Below are positions 36,111-48,059 of a stretch of 64,000 bases of DNA, piece after piece. Where the stretch lies: assembly GCF_949628265.1 (NCBI RefSeq), contig NC_088789.1:1860001-1924000 (forward strand), given 5' to 3'. The notes beneath the pieces were generated by a model. That model worked only from the letters and a program-made list of their open reading frames with translations. It had not been told where the DNA came from and did no database searches. Every line of letters begins with the position of its first letter. Positions within the stretch are counted from its first letter, which is position 1. The position numbers and the translations under genes are program-made. This DNA comes from Cloeon dipterum (Eukaryota; Arthropoda; Insecta; Ephemeroptera; Baetidae).

Positions 36111-38028
36111 CTACTCCACGAAGATCTCATCAAGAGCGACCAGGGCGTGTTTAGGCTTGATATTGCTCACGTTGCCCTGTTTGGCGACGGCCATTCTGAT
36201 GCGTTCCTGCAGCATGTGGAATTCTTTGGTGTGCGTCTCCTTGCGCATTTCCATCTCCTCGGCCTTGAGGAAGGCGTAAGGCAGCAGGTCGGTGGTCAGG
36301 GGCGCCTCGACGAGCATGGCCACCTCCTGGTCTTGGGGGTCGCAGCTGTCCAGCTTGTCCAGCGTGTCCCAGTTCTGTTCGCAAGCCTCGCACTTGCACT
36401 CGAGCCCTCCAGACTGGAAACAGGCATCCTGGAGGAGGCTCTGGCGCAGGGCCCGACCTATTTTCAGGAAGTCAACTTCAGGGTAGAGGCACTGGGTTAC
36501 CAGACTGCCAGCAGTGATCAGACGAGTCGCCTGGATTTGAGTGGGTATTAATATCAGGTTTGTTATAAATTAATAAATAAATTGCCTGCATGATCAAGCG
36601 TCGACCAAGGCTGAAGGTGGTGGTGTTTGGCGAGCAGGCGTGGCTCACCAGAGCCGTGACAGGGTAGACCCCAAGTCCGACTGCACTGTTTGAGTCTTCG
36701 CCCAGGTAGCCGCCAAAGGGAACCACTTGGTCGATGCTGAACGTCGCAGCAGACAACCTCGTCACGAGTTCACCCAGGGAAAGCACCAGCTGGTCGAAAT
36801 CTGGTGACTGCTCCTCGTAGCCGAGTATCCTGGCCCACAGAGTGAAGAACATTGTCAGCATGGCCTTGTTTTCAGACAGGATAGGACGTTGCAGGAAAAG
36901 CGAATTTGGGTCGCTCGAGAGCAGCGGCTTCGTGTAGCCGAGTTGGTCGTCCCTCTGGCACTTGGTGATGTCGTGAGCCAGCTTTAGTTTCATCAAGTTG
37001 AGCATGTTGAACTGGACGCCGGCCGATTGCAGAGCTGGCATCAGGGCGCACTCTTTGGAGTGCAAATCCTTGGCTTCAGCCTTGCACTTTTCGCTGCAGT
37101 ACACCTCCTTAGAGTTTTGTTACATAATTTGGATCTGATTAATTTTTTGAAACAAATCTTACCCATTGGCACGTGTCGCACGGAATGAGGTTTAAGGCGT
37201 GATGCATGCAGGAGCAGCATCTGTCCAGCTGATCAGGGTTGAGGAACGAGACCAGTGGCTCCTCAGATATGAGAATTTCGCCTGCCTTGATCTCTCTGGT
37301 GGCCACGAAGCGGTGGATCTTGTTCTCCGAGTCGACCTCCAGCTTCAGAGCATCGCTGACGCACGGAACGAGCGGATTAGCGGTGCTTACGGCCAGTTTG
37401 CCGCAGTCAGTGACCGTCATTCTGGCCGCCAGTTCGCAAATTTCGCGCTCAGTGTCTCCAGAGTCAGCCTCCTGCTTGGTTGGCTGCGCCGCTTTGGCCA
37501 TGTATTTGAGGCACAGATCGAGCTTGTTCTTCAGCTTGATTTGTGACTCAGGGTCCAATGTGCAGGCCAAAGCAGCATGCACGTCGCTGGCACAGGCGTT
37601 GAACTGACGCATTCGCAACAGGATTTCCGACCTGACGGTCAGGGCCTTGGCCCTGAGGCCTTCCTGGTCGCTTGGGATGTGGGCCAGACCTTTGTTCACT
37701 TTCGCCAAAGCGAATTCCAAGTCGTGAGTGAGCATGGAAATTCTGTAAAAATTTAGATATCAAATAATTTATTTTGTTGAACGGTTTCAACAAACCTTGC
37801 ACTTTCCAAGTACTCGGTCTCGACGCATTCCGGAATCTTCTTATTCTGCACCTTCAGCTCAGGAAGTTGGAAATTCCTGAGGATGGCTTTGACGGATTCG
37901 ACGCGCTCTCTGTCCTCTGGAATCGCGTTCAACTCGTTCATCAGCTCCTCGCCTGACTTTCCCTCCTGGACATTGTCCAAGTGCTGAAGAAGCTTGTCTG
38001 AAACTTCCAAAATCAGATATTCGGCCAT
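36111..38028 (-). CDS. SET and MYND domain protein, SMYD4-like (584 aa)
   Basis: Exons: 37796-38028, 37163-37742, 36586-37107 and 36111-36530, in frame throughout. Residues 1-190 look helical and TPR-like (LEFALAKVNKGLAHIPSDQE). The split SET begins at about 219-240 (ATREIKAGEILISEEPL) and is interrupted by a MYND zinc finger whose ligands are all present: C253, C256, C266, C269, C275, C279, H287 and C291. The second SET half has SHACSPN (426-432), and a post-SET Cys cluster ECKCEAC has C490, C492 and C495. This layout is that of SMYD4-type lysine methyltransferases, which act in cytosol and nucleus. Several SAM or catalytic motif positions differ from consensus (see findings). The last intron has a GC donor. 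No TATA; polyadenylation signal 19 bases past the stop. Unrelated to the surrounding secreted proteins. Confidence 0.85.
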
Positions 38029-38029
38029 C

Positions 38030-41000
38030 CTTCTAAATTCTTTCAGAGGAATTGACCGTTCAAGCTGCTTTTGTTTGGTTTTCAGCTATTCTTTGCTGGC
38101 TGATTGTTGAAAAAAAATTTTTCAACTGTCAAAATTACTCAAAAATTGATGATGGAATGCAACAATAATTTTTTTAGTTTTTATTATGCTAGGTGTACAT
38201 ACCAGCACCAGCATTCTGAGCGACTTATTTGATCATTATTTGTAACACATACTTTCCAAATTAATATTCCGGTGTACAATTAATTAATTATTGCGTGCAC
38301 AAATTAAAAATGAGCTAATTATGACGCAAAGGTTCTTCGAGTATATGCATAATAAAATCCAACAGCCCTTCACGCCATCAACACAAGACAGTTTTTTATT
38401 TGTCCATAAATTATCACCTTGTTCGTATTTTAGGAAAATAATATTTTACGCCCTAAATGGAAAGAGCAAATTCCTTTATTTATTTATTTTTTTATGATGC
38501 GTTGTCGGGTTTCAGGTGTTATTTTGCTTATGAATAAAAAGTCAAATCTTTTCCGTGTTGAGTTTTATTTTGCATGAAATTCTTTTTTAAGGACATCAAG
38601 TTATTTAATCATACATCATATGCACTGGCATCTGAGAGTTTCAGGTTTTGTAAAATGCAGAAGAAGTTTGAAAGTAAAAGTAAGTGGTTACTGCAGGCAA
38701 AATGAAATGCATTAAATCAATGCCGCCAGACCAAAATGCTTTCATGGAACAAAAAGGAAATACTTTACCTTCCCTTTGCGCACATTGTATAGATGCACGA
38801 TTAATTATGGAAGCCATCTGTTTGATGATCTCCATTGCCAACGGCTGCAGTGGAAAGATAAATTGCCTCAATTTGGCTAATTTCCCCACGGGCGTAATTT
38901 TTGCATGCTCATTCTGCAATAAATTTCTTCCGACGCGCGTAGCAAAACCCGTTTGCATGCAATGAGAACAGTTTTGCTTAATGACTACGTGTCATCGGCA
39001 GTTTTATTTACTCTCGTGTTATCCAACATCTCCATTGTGTCAAAACACAGTCGGAGAAATTCTCCCGGTAAATCATCAAATTTCAATCTCCACCAATAAC
39101 AAATTCATCGATCCCTCGCCCGAGGATGAAATAAAAAAAATCGTTTTCCTGGGTGTGAAACCGAGTGTATATACTTTTTTGTCTGGAGGCGTTGTTTTAC
39201 CTCTGTGGCTTCGCATTTAAATTAAAAGGCTTTTGTAATTATGCCGTTGTACGCTGCTCGCCTTACTCGAGTTGATTATATTCTAGATCGAGTCTTTGCG
39301 CACCCAGGCACATGAGTGGATGTGGCTTCCTGCTCAGCTCGTTTCGGGCCAGACAACATGTCTTATTGTGCGATCATCGCGCCGCAATATATTAATCGCG
39401 CCGAGATGCGGTGCTTCCTGCTGGACCAAAAAGCAAAAAGCGGCTCCTCCTTTCACTGCAGTCGGCGCAGATAAACTGGCAGTTTTATACATTGAAGTCC
39501 GATCCATGTGCTAGTCCTTTTTCTTATTCGTTTTTACACAGCACGAGACTTTCCTTCTGTTGTTTTGAGTACAGTCACGGCTACAAATTAAATGTGGCCG
39601 CTTTCTTCGAATTTTGTCTGCCGATTCACGAGAGCCGAGACCCTCTAATTTGATGCAATTTACGCGAGACAATTGCCGTTTAATTGAATAGCGTGTACGA
39701 CCTATCGCTCCTTTTCATTCAAATTAGCGGAGAGCAAAAGGCGCTGCCACACCAACCACCATCCATAATGCCCACCTTGCTCTTATCTCAGATCGCGGAG
39801 AGCAAACAAGCTCATGTCGCTCGCTGCGGTTGTGTGATTTTCACTTTGCATGTGTAATTTATGCGCAAAGTTGTTACTTTGAATCGGAATATTGTTTCTA
39901 ATTTATTGAGCGGTTTTCAATATTCCGATTTTGTACCAACACTTGTTCCGATTCCCAATGCGACCGCGAGATCGTGCATGCGGCATCAAAGCTGAGAAAG
40001 TTCAACCAGATGAAACCCGATGCTGCTTTTGCTCCGCATTTTATTGGCACGAGTCCACATTGTGAATTTGATAGATTGCATACTGGTAAGCCCCAAATAA
40101 AATCAAAACTTGTTATAAATTAATCACTTTCGATTGAACTCCATCATAAATCAATCTGTGCGTGGGAATCTCGCACTTTATTCACACTCGACGCGTTAAA
40201 AAGCGTGTTGAACCGGAATTTCAGCGGTGCTGGTGAATTATAATTCTCCTTTCAGTGCGATTTTTGCAGCGCTCTCATTATCCCTAATCACTCTTCATTC
40301 ACTGACGCTATAGTTGCTGACATGAAAATTCGATCACTTCCCCTGCTAATGTGTACAGTTCATTGTTCTCGATAACAATGGAATCAAACAATGCGGCGTG
40401 AACTTTAGCCTCTTCTCTGAAATTAAAAACTTCCGTGTCACCGAAACTACCAGATAAAAATACAATTGGATCAATCATCACATCAATATTTCCAAGAGCA
40501 AATCTGGCTAAATATTGAAGATATTATAATGATTTCATTGAAGGTCGTTCATGGGAGGAAAAGTTGTCGTTTTATTAATGCCCCCGCTAGTTTCAATTTT
40601 CAACTGCAGCCCTATTTCGTGGAGAATGAAATTTTAGATCATAAAGTAAAATTTAAAAAGATTAAAATATTAAATATACTGAAGTATTCATAACAATGAT
40701 TCATGGCACACACTCGCTTTCCGTAATGTATATTTAAAGTTTTACTATATGATCTTAAAATACATATACAAATCGATTTGACATGAAATATGGCTGCAGT
40801 TGACCACGAAAACTAGTAGGCATTAATATAACGATGCATTTTTAATGAGGAATGTCCGATATTAATGATGTACACTTTTATGATACCCAAAAATTAGAAA
40901 CACACTCGTTGCCTATTATCTTCATTTATATGAACTTTGCTCAAAATTTAAATTTGAAAGGATGAATTTACTAATTTAAAATTTATATTTAAATTGGGCA

Positions 41001-42850
41001 AATCTTAATAAAACTAAATGAAGAAAATTAAACAGAAAATTTAAGTCTTCAAATTTAATGTATAAATTTATTCACAACTCTGCACATGCGAGTGAAACTT
41101 AATAAAAAAAGATTGATCATCAATAATCGATTAACAAAATAAAATTGTTATATTAAAATAATAGTAAGCGATCCTATGATGTACAAAAATTGATGCAATT
41201 TTTATTCAACGAACAACTCAATCAAAAAATTGCCTAACTGATCCGCGACAAACACAAATGTTAAATAACAAATTAAACCTGAAGGAGTTTCTACGCAAAT
41301 GAATAACAACGTTTGTAAAACTTCAATTGCATTTAATCACTTGTGAATAACCCATTTTCCAGCTTTATATCATTTACCGGAACGCGCCGGTCTGTTTGAG
41401 AATGCGAGCAGATCGGAATGACATGCAGTGAAGGCGTCTGCTCCGACAACAACGGAAAAAGTGCGCGGCGGAGAGCGAGCGGTGCTTCTCTTCCAAGAGT
41501 TCACCGCGAGTGTGTCTCTCATCTGGTGGCAGCGTGCACACTTTGCAACTGGTTCGTTTTTTGCCTCCTTTCTATGATGTGGATCGCTCCTGAATCACTT
41601 CTTGCACTTTCTCCGGTCGTTGGCACGCCCACTTTATCATCCGCCAGTGGACCAGCGGGTCATTTTTAACGAAAGCCCTAGCTGCGCCGAGAAATATGAA
41701 CGCGACAGTCGATTACTTACGTCCGCGTGCAGTGCACTGCAAACGATGTGTGAGAGATAAACTTCTACTACTCTCCACGAGAGAAATTACCCTTTACTTT
41801 TTCGTCATCCAATTTGCGCATTTTTATGGGGCCAGTGCAGTGGACAGCCAGGTCGTTTCTATAAACACTTCGCCGCGAGATGGGCGTCTGAGATTCGAAC
41901 TGACCATTAATCACATAAATCATTCGAGATCTGGGTGTTAGCTCGCTTTATAAAGAGAACCCATGAATAATGCAGAAATGCGAAGAATGGTTGCTAATTT
42001 AATTTTTTATAACCCCAGGAGAGAAAGTGTTAAATCCTTCTTGAATAAATCGAAACAATATTAATTCTGTTACTGGGGCTACTGTCCAGTAAATACTGGC
42101 CATTGCTTAAACGAGAGCTGAATTGAGTTTGGTTTTTGTGCAAATCCAGCATTGACTGCTCACAGGAATTAAAAAAAACGTTATGTAATTTTATTAATTT
42201 TTTTAGATCAACTTTTTCCAACAGTTTGTACGTCTTAGAATCAGGGTTTGCCAATTTTGAAATGCGCAAAAATGCACCACTGTTTTTTTACTATAGATTC
42301 CTTCTCAATTGTGTTTTGAATCGCTTCAGAAAAACTCTGTTTTTTTAATCTATTACTTAATGAACCATTAAAAAATAATTTTATAATCTCCGTGTGCCAG
42401 TTAATGCAAAATCAGGTTCATACTTTATCTTTTTACCCAGGCACGCATGCAGAAACAGCTTTTTAGACCATAATGGCTTGTCACTGATGGCATTTTTGAA
42501 GCAAAATAAGCAGTTAAGCCCGAAAATCTCGTTAGTTGGATGCCGATGTTGCTCCATATTGGGCGTCGATCAATCCCATCGTATGGCTGAACAAACAGTC
42601 GCCCCGGTCCAGTTTTAATTAACGGAGTGCTCAGGCGCAGTGATGTAACCGCAGACAGACGGACGCCGATATTAACAGAGTCAGCAAAAAATACATTTTC
42701 CTTCACCAAAAGACAGCAGGTCGGTGAGCCCGAGTTTTAATGACGCGCCAGCTGGACGGGCTGTCGCAATCGTGAAAGAGCTGGAGCATTTTATTTGGGT
42801 CCATGCACCAGAAATGATCGTGCTTTTTAAGTGGAAATGAGTGAATCAAA
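38030..42850. other. Intergenic DNA, 4.8 kb
   Basis: AT-rich with no supported gene. Short ORFs here lack domains or consistent splice sites. The 5' leader of the SMYD4-like gene presumably lies just above 38028, without a TATA box. Confidence 0.4.
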
Positions 42851-42999
42851 CGGTTTTATTTCGCACGGTTTGGTTTTATTAGAAAAAGCAGTCGCAGACG
42901 AAACTGTGCTGAACAGAATACAACAAAGTAACAAAACATCAGTCGTGGCATTGAAATTCAAAATGAATTACAAAATTAAAAACGAAAACACTCCTCTTC

Positions 43000-44569
43000 T
43001 CAACCCTTGTAGGTGGATGAGTATTTGCTGGAATCGTCAGCGCCGGTTGCTCCCACGGAGCTCAAGTTGGAGTGGTCCTGCTGGCTCGAGCTGGACGGAC
43101 TGGACAGGCTGCTGGACGATCCGTACGAGTCGCTCGAGTGGCTGGATGGTGCGAGCGAAGATGACGAGCCGTAGGAGGACGGGGAAATCGCTTGGGTATT
43201 GCTGTAATAACGCATCAGAATCGACCTTTTTCATTCGGATTAGAATCGTTGCGAAAGCGGCATGTGGATATCGCAAAAGCAGCCAGAATTTTACAACTAC
43301 GTTTACTTCTAATTGAAAAATACATTTATTTTTGAACTTGGTGCCCCAGACAGGTGGTAAAAAAAACTATCTAAATTAAATTGGTTTTAAAATTACCTGA
43401 CAGCATCGAGCGTATTAGAGTGATCTCCAGATCCTGCTCCAAGTCCTGCAGAGGATCCAAAGTCCCCGCCGCTTCCGTGGTTGTATGCGCTCGCGTAGCT
43501 GCCGCTTCCAAGTCCACCGTAGCTGGAGCCCAGGTCGCTCTGGCCTGCTCCAGCGGCGCCGTAAGAGCTTCCAAGGCCGCCGTATGAGCCACCGAGTCCT
43601 CCATAAGAGCCGCCTAGTCCACCGTAAGAGCTTCCGAGTCCACCGTACGATCCACCAAAGGAGCCGCCAAGTCCGCCGTGAGAGCCGCCAAGTCCGCCGC
43701 TAGAGCCGCCAAAGGAGTTGCCGAGTCCGCCGTAGCTTCCGCCAAAGCCGCCGTCGTGTCCTCCTCCGAAGCCTCCTCCGAATCCACCGCCGAGCCCGGC
43801 GTGTCCTCCCAGTCCTCCGCCGAATCCTCCGAAACCGCCGAAAGAGCCGCCGTGGCCTCCGAAAGAGCCTCCGTGTCCTCCGACGGGCACGGGAACGGGC
43901 ACGGGCACCCTAATAGGGTGGGGCACCGGCACGGCGACGGGCCTGGGCACGTGCACGGGCACGGGGTGGGGCACGGGGACGGCGACAGGCCGGGGAATGT
44001 GGACAGGGTAGGGCCTAGGCACGGCCACGGGCACGGGATGTGGGACAGGCACGGGCACGGCGTGCGGCACGGACACTCTGTAGGGCTGGGGCACCGGCAC
44101 GGGCACCGACTTGGTCACGGTCACCGGGTACGGCTGGGGCACGGGGTACGGCTTGGGCACGTACACCGTCTTCACCTGCGTGTGCCACGGTTGAACGCCT
44201 CTCTTTTCCGTTTTGCGCACCACCAAAGTGGTCTTGGGGCTCTCCGTGGAGGCGGCCAACGCCAGCCAGCACGCAGCCACCATCAGCGCTATCTGAAACG
44301 ACAAAATAAAATAATTTTAAAGCCCTTCTCTATACAGAATATTATTCTGAATGCATGTATTTAATTTTTATAGCTCAAGGCGTGTCAACAGAACAGGTTT
44401 GAGAGTAAAATTATAAATGCGTAATAAATACGTGTAGAATGTAGCAAGATAAATAATTAAAATAAATTCGATTTCATATATACATAGCTTTATACCACAA
44501 TGGTGATTTAGTTTCAGTTTGTTTAAAATTAGAAAAGGTTTAAAATGTACTTACCAGAGACTTGTTCAT
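43000..44569 (-). CDS. PV-repeat plus Gly/Tyr-rich secreted protein, three exons (370 aa)
   Basis: Exons: 44555-44569 (MNKSL), 43397-44292 and 43000-43201; introns are phase 0 and phase 2. Exon 2 completes the signal peptide (IALMVAACWLALAAS) and gives VVRKTEKRG at residues 29-37. Next comes the lead-in QVKTVYVPKPYPV and a PV domain of about 120 residues (PHPVPVAVPRPYPV, PRPVAVPVPHPVPVHV). A block of about 150 residues of GGSFGG and SSYGGLGG repeats follows. Exon 3 adds a Ser-rich tail of about 67 residues (SSLSSPSSSSQQ) ending STYKG. Domain order is the reverse of the 47 and 56 kb members: PV first, Gly second. Two possible polyadenylation signals lie at 42855-42880. Confidence 0.82.
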
Positions 44570-44623
44570 GTTGCTGTGAGGATGCTCAGGGTGCGAGTGA
44601 TGTCGACACACCCAGTCCACCGG

Positions 44624-44631
44624 CTTAAATA
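44624..44631 (-). promoter_or_regulatory. TATA-like box of the 43-44.6 kb gene
   Basis: Minus-strand TATTTAAG, a variant TATA, 55-62 bases upstream of the start codon at 44569. Confidence 0.5.
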
Positions 44632-44639
44632 CTCTAGAG

Positions 44640-46915
44640 GAATTGGTTTGGTGCCATCCCATCCTCCGAGTCCACCCTTCACCCACGGACGACGTTCGTT
44701 CTTGACCCTGCCGCGTGACGACCGAAGGAGAAAGGTTGAAGAAGAAGAAGAGCGGCGTGCAAGACAATGCAATTTAAACTCACTATCACTCGCCATCCAT
44801 TCCACGGGTAAAAGTTCCACGCGGCGTCAGTGTCAGGGACAGAAGAATGGACACGAATGTGCAAAAAGATGCGCTGCCGGAACCAATTGCCACGGGTCCA
44901 GCGAACAATGCGTGATGTTCGTCCGCTCGAATCACCTGCGGAGCAATTGGATAATTGCAATCGGCCGATTTTGCCAGGCGGAGATTGCCTCGCTTTTTGT
45001 AGGATCCGCGCATAAAACGGTTGAAAGTTGGCTTTCTTAGCACACGCCGAGGTTCACCGCAGATCAAGAATTCTTTTGAAGGTGTCGTCGTGACAACTCT
45101 CGATTTTAATTAACGTGTTGCATTTTTACAGAGGCGTTGAGTCACTAGCTCGGCGTTAATTGTTAGTGAATCCGCGTCATTTCGTGTCACAGACAAACAA
45201 AAGATTCGAACTAGTGTTTTTTTGCTTAATTCAGGATTAAAAAAAATAGTATAGATTGAACGAGGTCTGCTTTTCTTATTCCATCATGCTTTAAGGAAGA
45301 CAGATTAATATAATTTCAAAAATCATCGTTATTAAAAAACTGTAACAAAGTTTGTTTGTATTTTTGTCTATCTCTTTATTAACCCATCATTGGAATTATC
45401 AGGATTTGACGCAAAAAAAATCTTCATTTAACACTCTGTATCATGGATTTGCCACTTGTTTGCTGCTTTTAAGTTTAAATGAAACACACATTTAAAAAAA
45501 ATATATATATATATAAAAAGCTCTTGTTGTTGTCGCTGTGCAGTAAATTTTACGATTATGCAGTGTATTTTTCTACATCTTATCTTTACCAAAAAAAATA
45601 TGTGTATATTTATTTAAACACATTTTTATAGAAAATTATTTATTGGGAGTTTAGAAAAAATGAGCTAAAGAATTGCACTGTAGCCGAATTTCTCTTGCTC
45701 TCAAAGAGAGAGAACCTACACGCTGTATGAAAAAATTAAACGAAACTGACGAAAAATTGTTCAATTGCTTTGAAACAAGGATAAGCGCCAAAAAACGAAC
45801 AACCAAATGGAAAAATAATTTATTAGCACGTGTTTCTGTACTGGACAGCAAGTTGTTTCGGCCCCTCAGGCATCATCAGCAGCACAAAACCTGTAAAAAA
45901 ATCAACGCGACAATAACATTTATAACTGCAGGAAACGTTTATTCCATACCAATAATTAAATTATCGGTCAAGCAGCGGCTCTTTCCCAGGGTGGCGAGAG
46001 AGAAATGTTGTGAATAATTGCTTTAGACTATTTCCATTGCATGAAAATGAAAAAATAAAACCTTGGATAAAAAGGAATAAAATTTGACTTGTCGTTATAT
46101 CATCAGGAAAAGCTTAAGTAAGAATAAGTAACTGGATCAAGCAACAATGATCGATGTCTGCAATTAGAATGTTTTATTCATATTTTGACATACATGTTTG
46201 CACCGCAGCATTAATCATAATCAAAACGTTTCGAAAAATTGAACCATATAGTTGCTTCACTGACAAAATATTTATTTATTTTTGAATTGGCATCATACAC
46301 ATATTCATTTTCCATATGCAGAGCAATCTCGCTTTAATAAACTTTATTTGAAAGGAGGAAAAACCCACATTCACCTTGGCAAATACGTTTCTAATCACGA
46401 TTTTTGTAATGCTTTTACGCGCTTAGTACGAATTCCATTGCTCTTTGGTCAAACAATAGGACAATACATATTTTTTGTTCCTCTTGCAAATAACAATCAT
46501 CCCACTAGAGTTTTATTTTACAAGGAACCAGTGGCGTGAAATAAATAAAAGTCGTTTCAAAATTCATTTGAACCTCTTTCAATACCACAAAACAACCTAA
46601 TTAAAATGGTCCGCCGCGCGATCATTGCGCGCTAAGCGTAAAGCAGAAAATCAAGATTTCGCAGGTTGTGATTCACCGCACCTTTTTAGCGTGACAGCGA
46701 TCAGCAAGTCGAGATTCTGTAAACGATTTTGCAATGCCACGCCGATCTCCTCAAATATAATTCAATCTCATTGCGCTCTGAATAATACGAACAATGAGGC
46801 AAGTGCGAACAGATGCTCGTGAATGTTTGCTCTCCATTTATTTTAGTTGTGTGCTTGAATTTTAATTTTAGGATCGATGAGTACATATTTCATTTGGTTT
46901 CGGTTTGGTATAAAT
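44640..46915. other. Intergenic DNA
   Basis: No gene supported. An AT dinucleotide run lies at about 45500-45515. ORFs on both strands at 44.5-45.1 kb overlap each other and show no protein features. Confidence 0.4.
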
Positions 46916-46993
46916 GTTTTTATTTCTTTTTTTATAACAAAAAATACATCAGTTGTAAAACTTAACAATTAAAATGACTGTCTCATGGCTCGT

Positions 46994-48007
46994 TTAATGC
47001 TTCCATCCGCCGCCTCCGCTCTTGCCACCGTAGCCGCCTCCATAGCCGCCTCCGTGTCCACCTCCGTATCCGCCTCCGTGTCCACCGCCGCCTCCGTAAG
47101 ACTTCTGGATGACGATGGGGTGGGGCACGGGGATGTGGACGGGCTTGGGCACCTCAATGGGCACGTACTTGGGCACGGTGATCTTGACGGCCTTGGGCAC
47201 CGGCACGGCGTAAGGTTGGGGCACGTGCACGGCGTACGGCTTCTCGATGAAGATGGGCACAGGCTTGGGAACGTGCACGGTCTTGGGCACCGCGTAGGGT
47301 ACGGGGTAGGGCTTGGGCACTTGCACGGGCACAGGGTAGGGCACGTGCTTGATCACTTGCACGGGAACGGGGTGTGGCACCCGGATGATCTTGACTTCGC
47401 CGTGCCCGCCGCCCTGGCCGCCGCCATATCCGCCTCCGTATCCGCCTCCGCTGCCTCCGAATCCGCCTCCGTGGCCGCCGCCGAATCCGCCTCCGTAGCC
47501 TCCGAGTCCCTGGCCGCCGAAGCTGCCGCCTCCAAATCCACCGTGTCCACCAAAGCCTCCGCCGAAGCCGCCGCCGAGACCGCCGCCGCCGTGGGTGTTG
47601 AAGGAAGCAAGGGCCTCCGAGTGGCCGCCTCCGGTCGCGCCGCCAATGTCTCCTTGGCCGCCGAACGATTCCTTGAGGCTGCCTCCGCCGGTGCCGCCGC
47701 CGCCGCCGCCGCCGTGGCCGCCTGCGGAGGACAAGCTGCTCGAGACCCCGTGGTCGCCGAAGTCGGCGCCGGTGTAGCTGTTCTGTCCGTAGCCGCCGCC
47801 GTAGCCGTTGCCCTCGGAGCTGGCGCCGTAGTTGCTGGCCACGATGCCCCGCTTGTCCGGCTGGTGGTCATCGTCCTCCGTCTCGGAGGCCGCCACCACC
47901 AAGCAGGCGGCGAGGAGCAAGCAGGCGGTCTGGAAAATAAATTCAAATTTAAATGAAAATCGAATTGAAAGCAGAGGAGCTGCTTGTACCTGGATGGTTC
48001 GAGCCAT
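46994..48007 (-). CDS. Gly-rich/PV-repeat/Gly-tail secreted protein (317 aa)
   Basis: Exon 1 (47990-48007) encodes MARTIQ; exon 2 (46994-47929) continues TACLLLAACLVVAAS, completing the signal peptide, then an acidic stretch ETEDDDHQPDKRG with KRG at 32-34. About 140 residues of Gly-rich sequence ([13 protein letters not shown], with a GHG-rich middle) precede the lead-in EVKIIRVPHPVPV and a PV domain of about 95 residues (KPYPVPYAVPKTVHVPKPV, EKPYAVHVPQPYAVPV). A short GGGHGGGYGG tail ends GGGGWKH. The phase-0 intron is 60 bases with no stop in frame, so an unspliced transcript would stay open with 20 extra residues. The spliced form is chosen because it gives a compact signal peptide. Polyadenylation signal at 46919-46924. 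Confidence 0.84.
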   Translation of the reverse strand: MARTIQVQAAPLLSIRFSFKFEFIFQTACLLLAACLVVAASETEDDDHQPDKRGIVASNYGASSEGNGYGGGYGQNSYTGADFGDHGVSSSLSSAGGHGGGGGGGTGGGSLKESFGGQGDIGGATGGGHSEALASFNTHGGGGLGGGFGGGFGGHGGFGGGSFGGQGLGGYGGGFGGGHGGGFGGSGGGYGGGYGGGQGGGHGEVKIIRVPHPVPVQVIKHVPYPVPVQVPKPYPVPYAVPKTVHVPKPVPIFIEKPYAVHVPQPYAVPVPKAVKITVPKYVPIEVPKPVHIPVPHPIVIQKSYGGGGGHGGGYGGGHGGGYGGGYGGKSGGGGWKH

Positions 48008-48042
48008 GGAAGATCTGTGTCTTGCAATGCCAAGGTCCCCAT

Positions 48043-48050
48043 CTTATATA
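48043..48050 (-). promoter_or_regulatory. TATA box of the 47 kb gene
   Basis: Minus-strand TATATAAG, 36-43 bases upstream of the start codon at 48007. Confidence 0.6.
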
Positions 48051-48059
48051 CCAACAGCT

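Noticed and set aside
36099-36551. Plus-strand ORF of 150 codons in the SMYD4-like gene
   Set aside because: Antisense shadow of exon 4, crossing its splice acceptor.
43678-44364. Plus-strand ORF (228 codons) opposite the 43-44.6 kb gene
   Set aside because: Antisense shadow of repeat-rich GC-biased exons, running through the splice site of the real gene.
44519-45067. Overlapping ORFs on both strands near 44.5-45.1 kb
   Set aside because: Mutually overlapping, without domains, and spanning the promoter of the 43-44.6 kb gene.
46985-47956. Long plus-strand ORF (323 codons) opposite the 47 kb gene
   Set aside because: It is the antisense shadow of Gly and PV repeats (Ala, His, Gly and Val-rich), with no signal peptide, no promoter and no conserved feature. 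The minus strand has TATA, signal peptide and polyadenylation signal.
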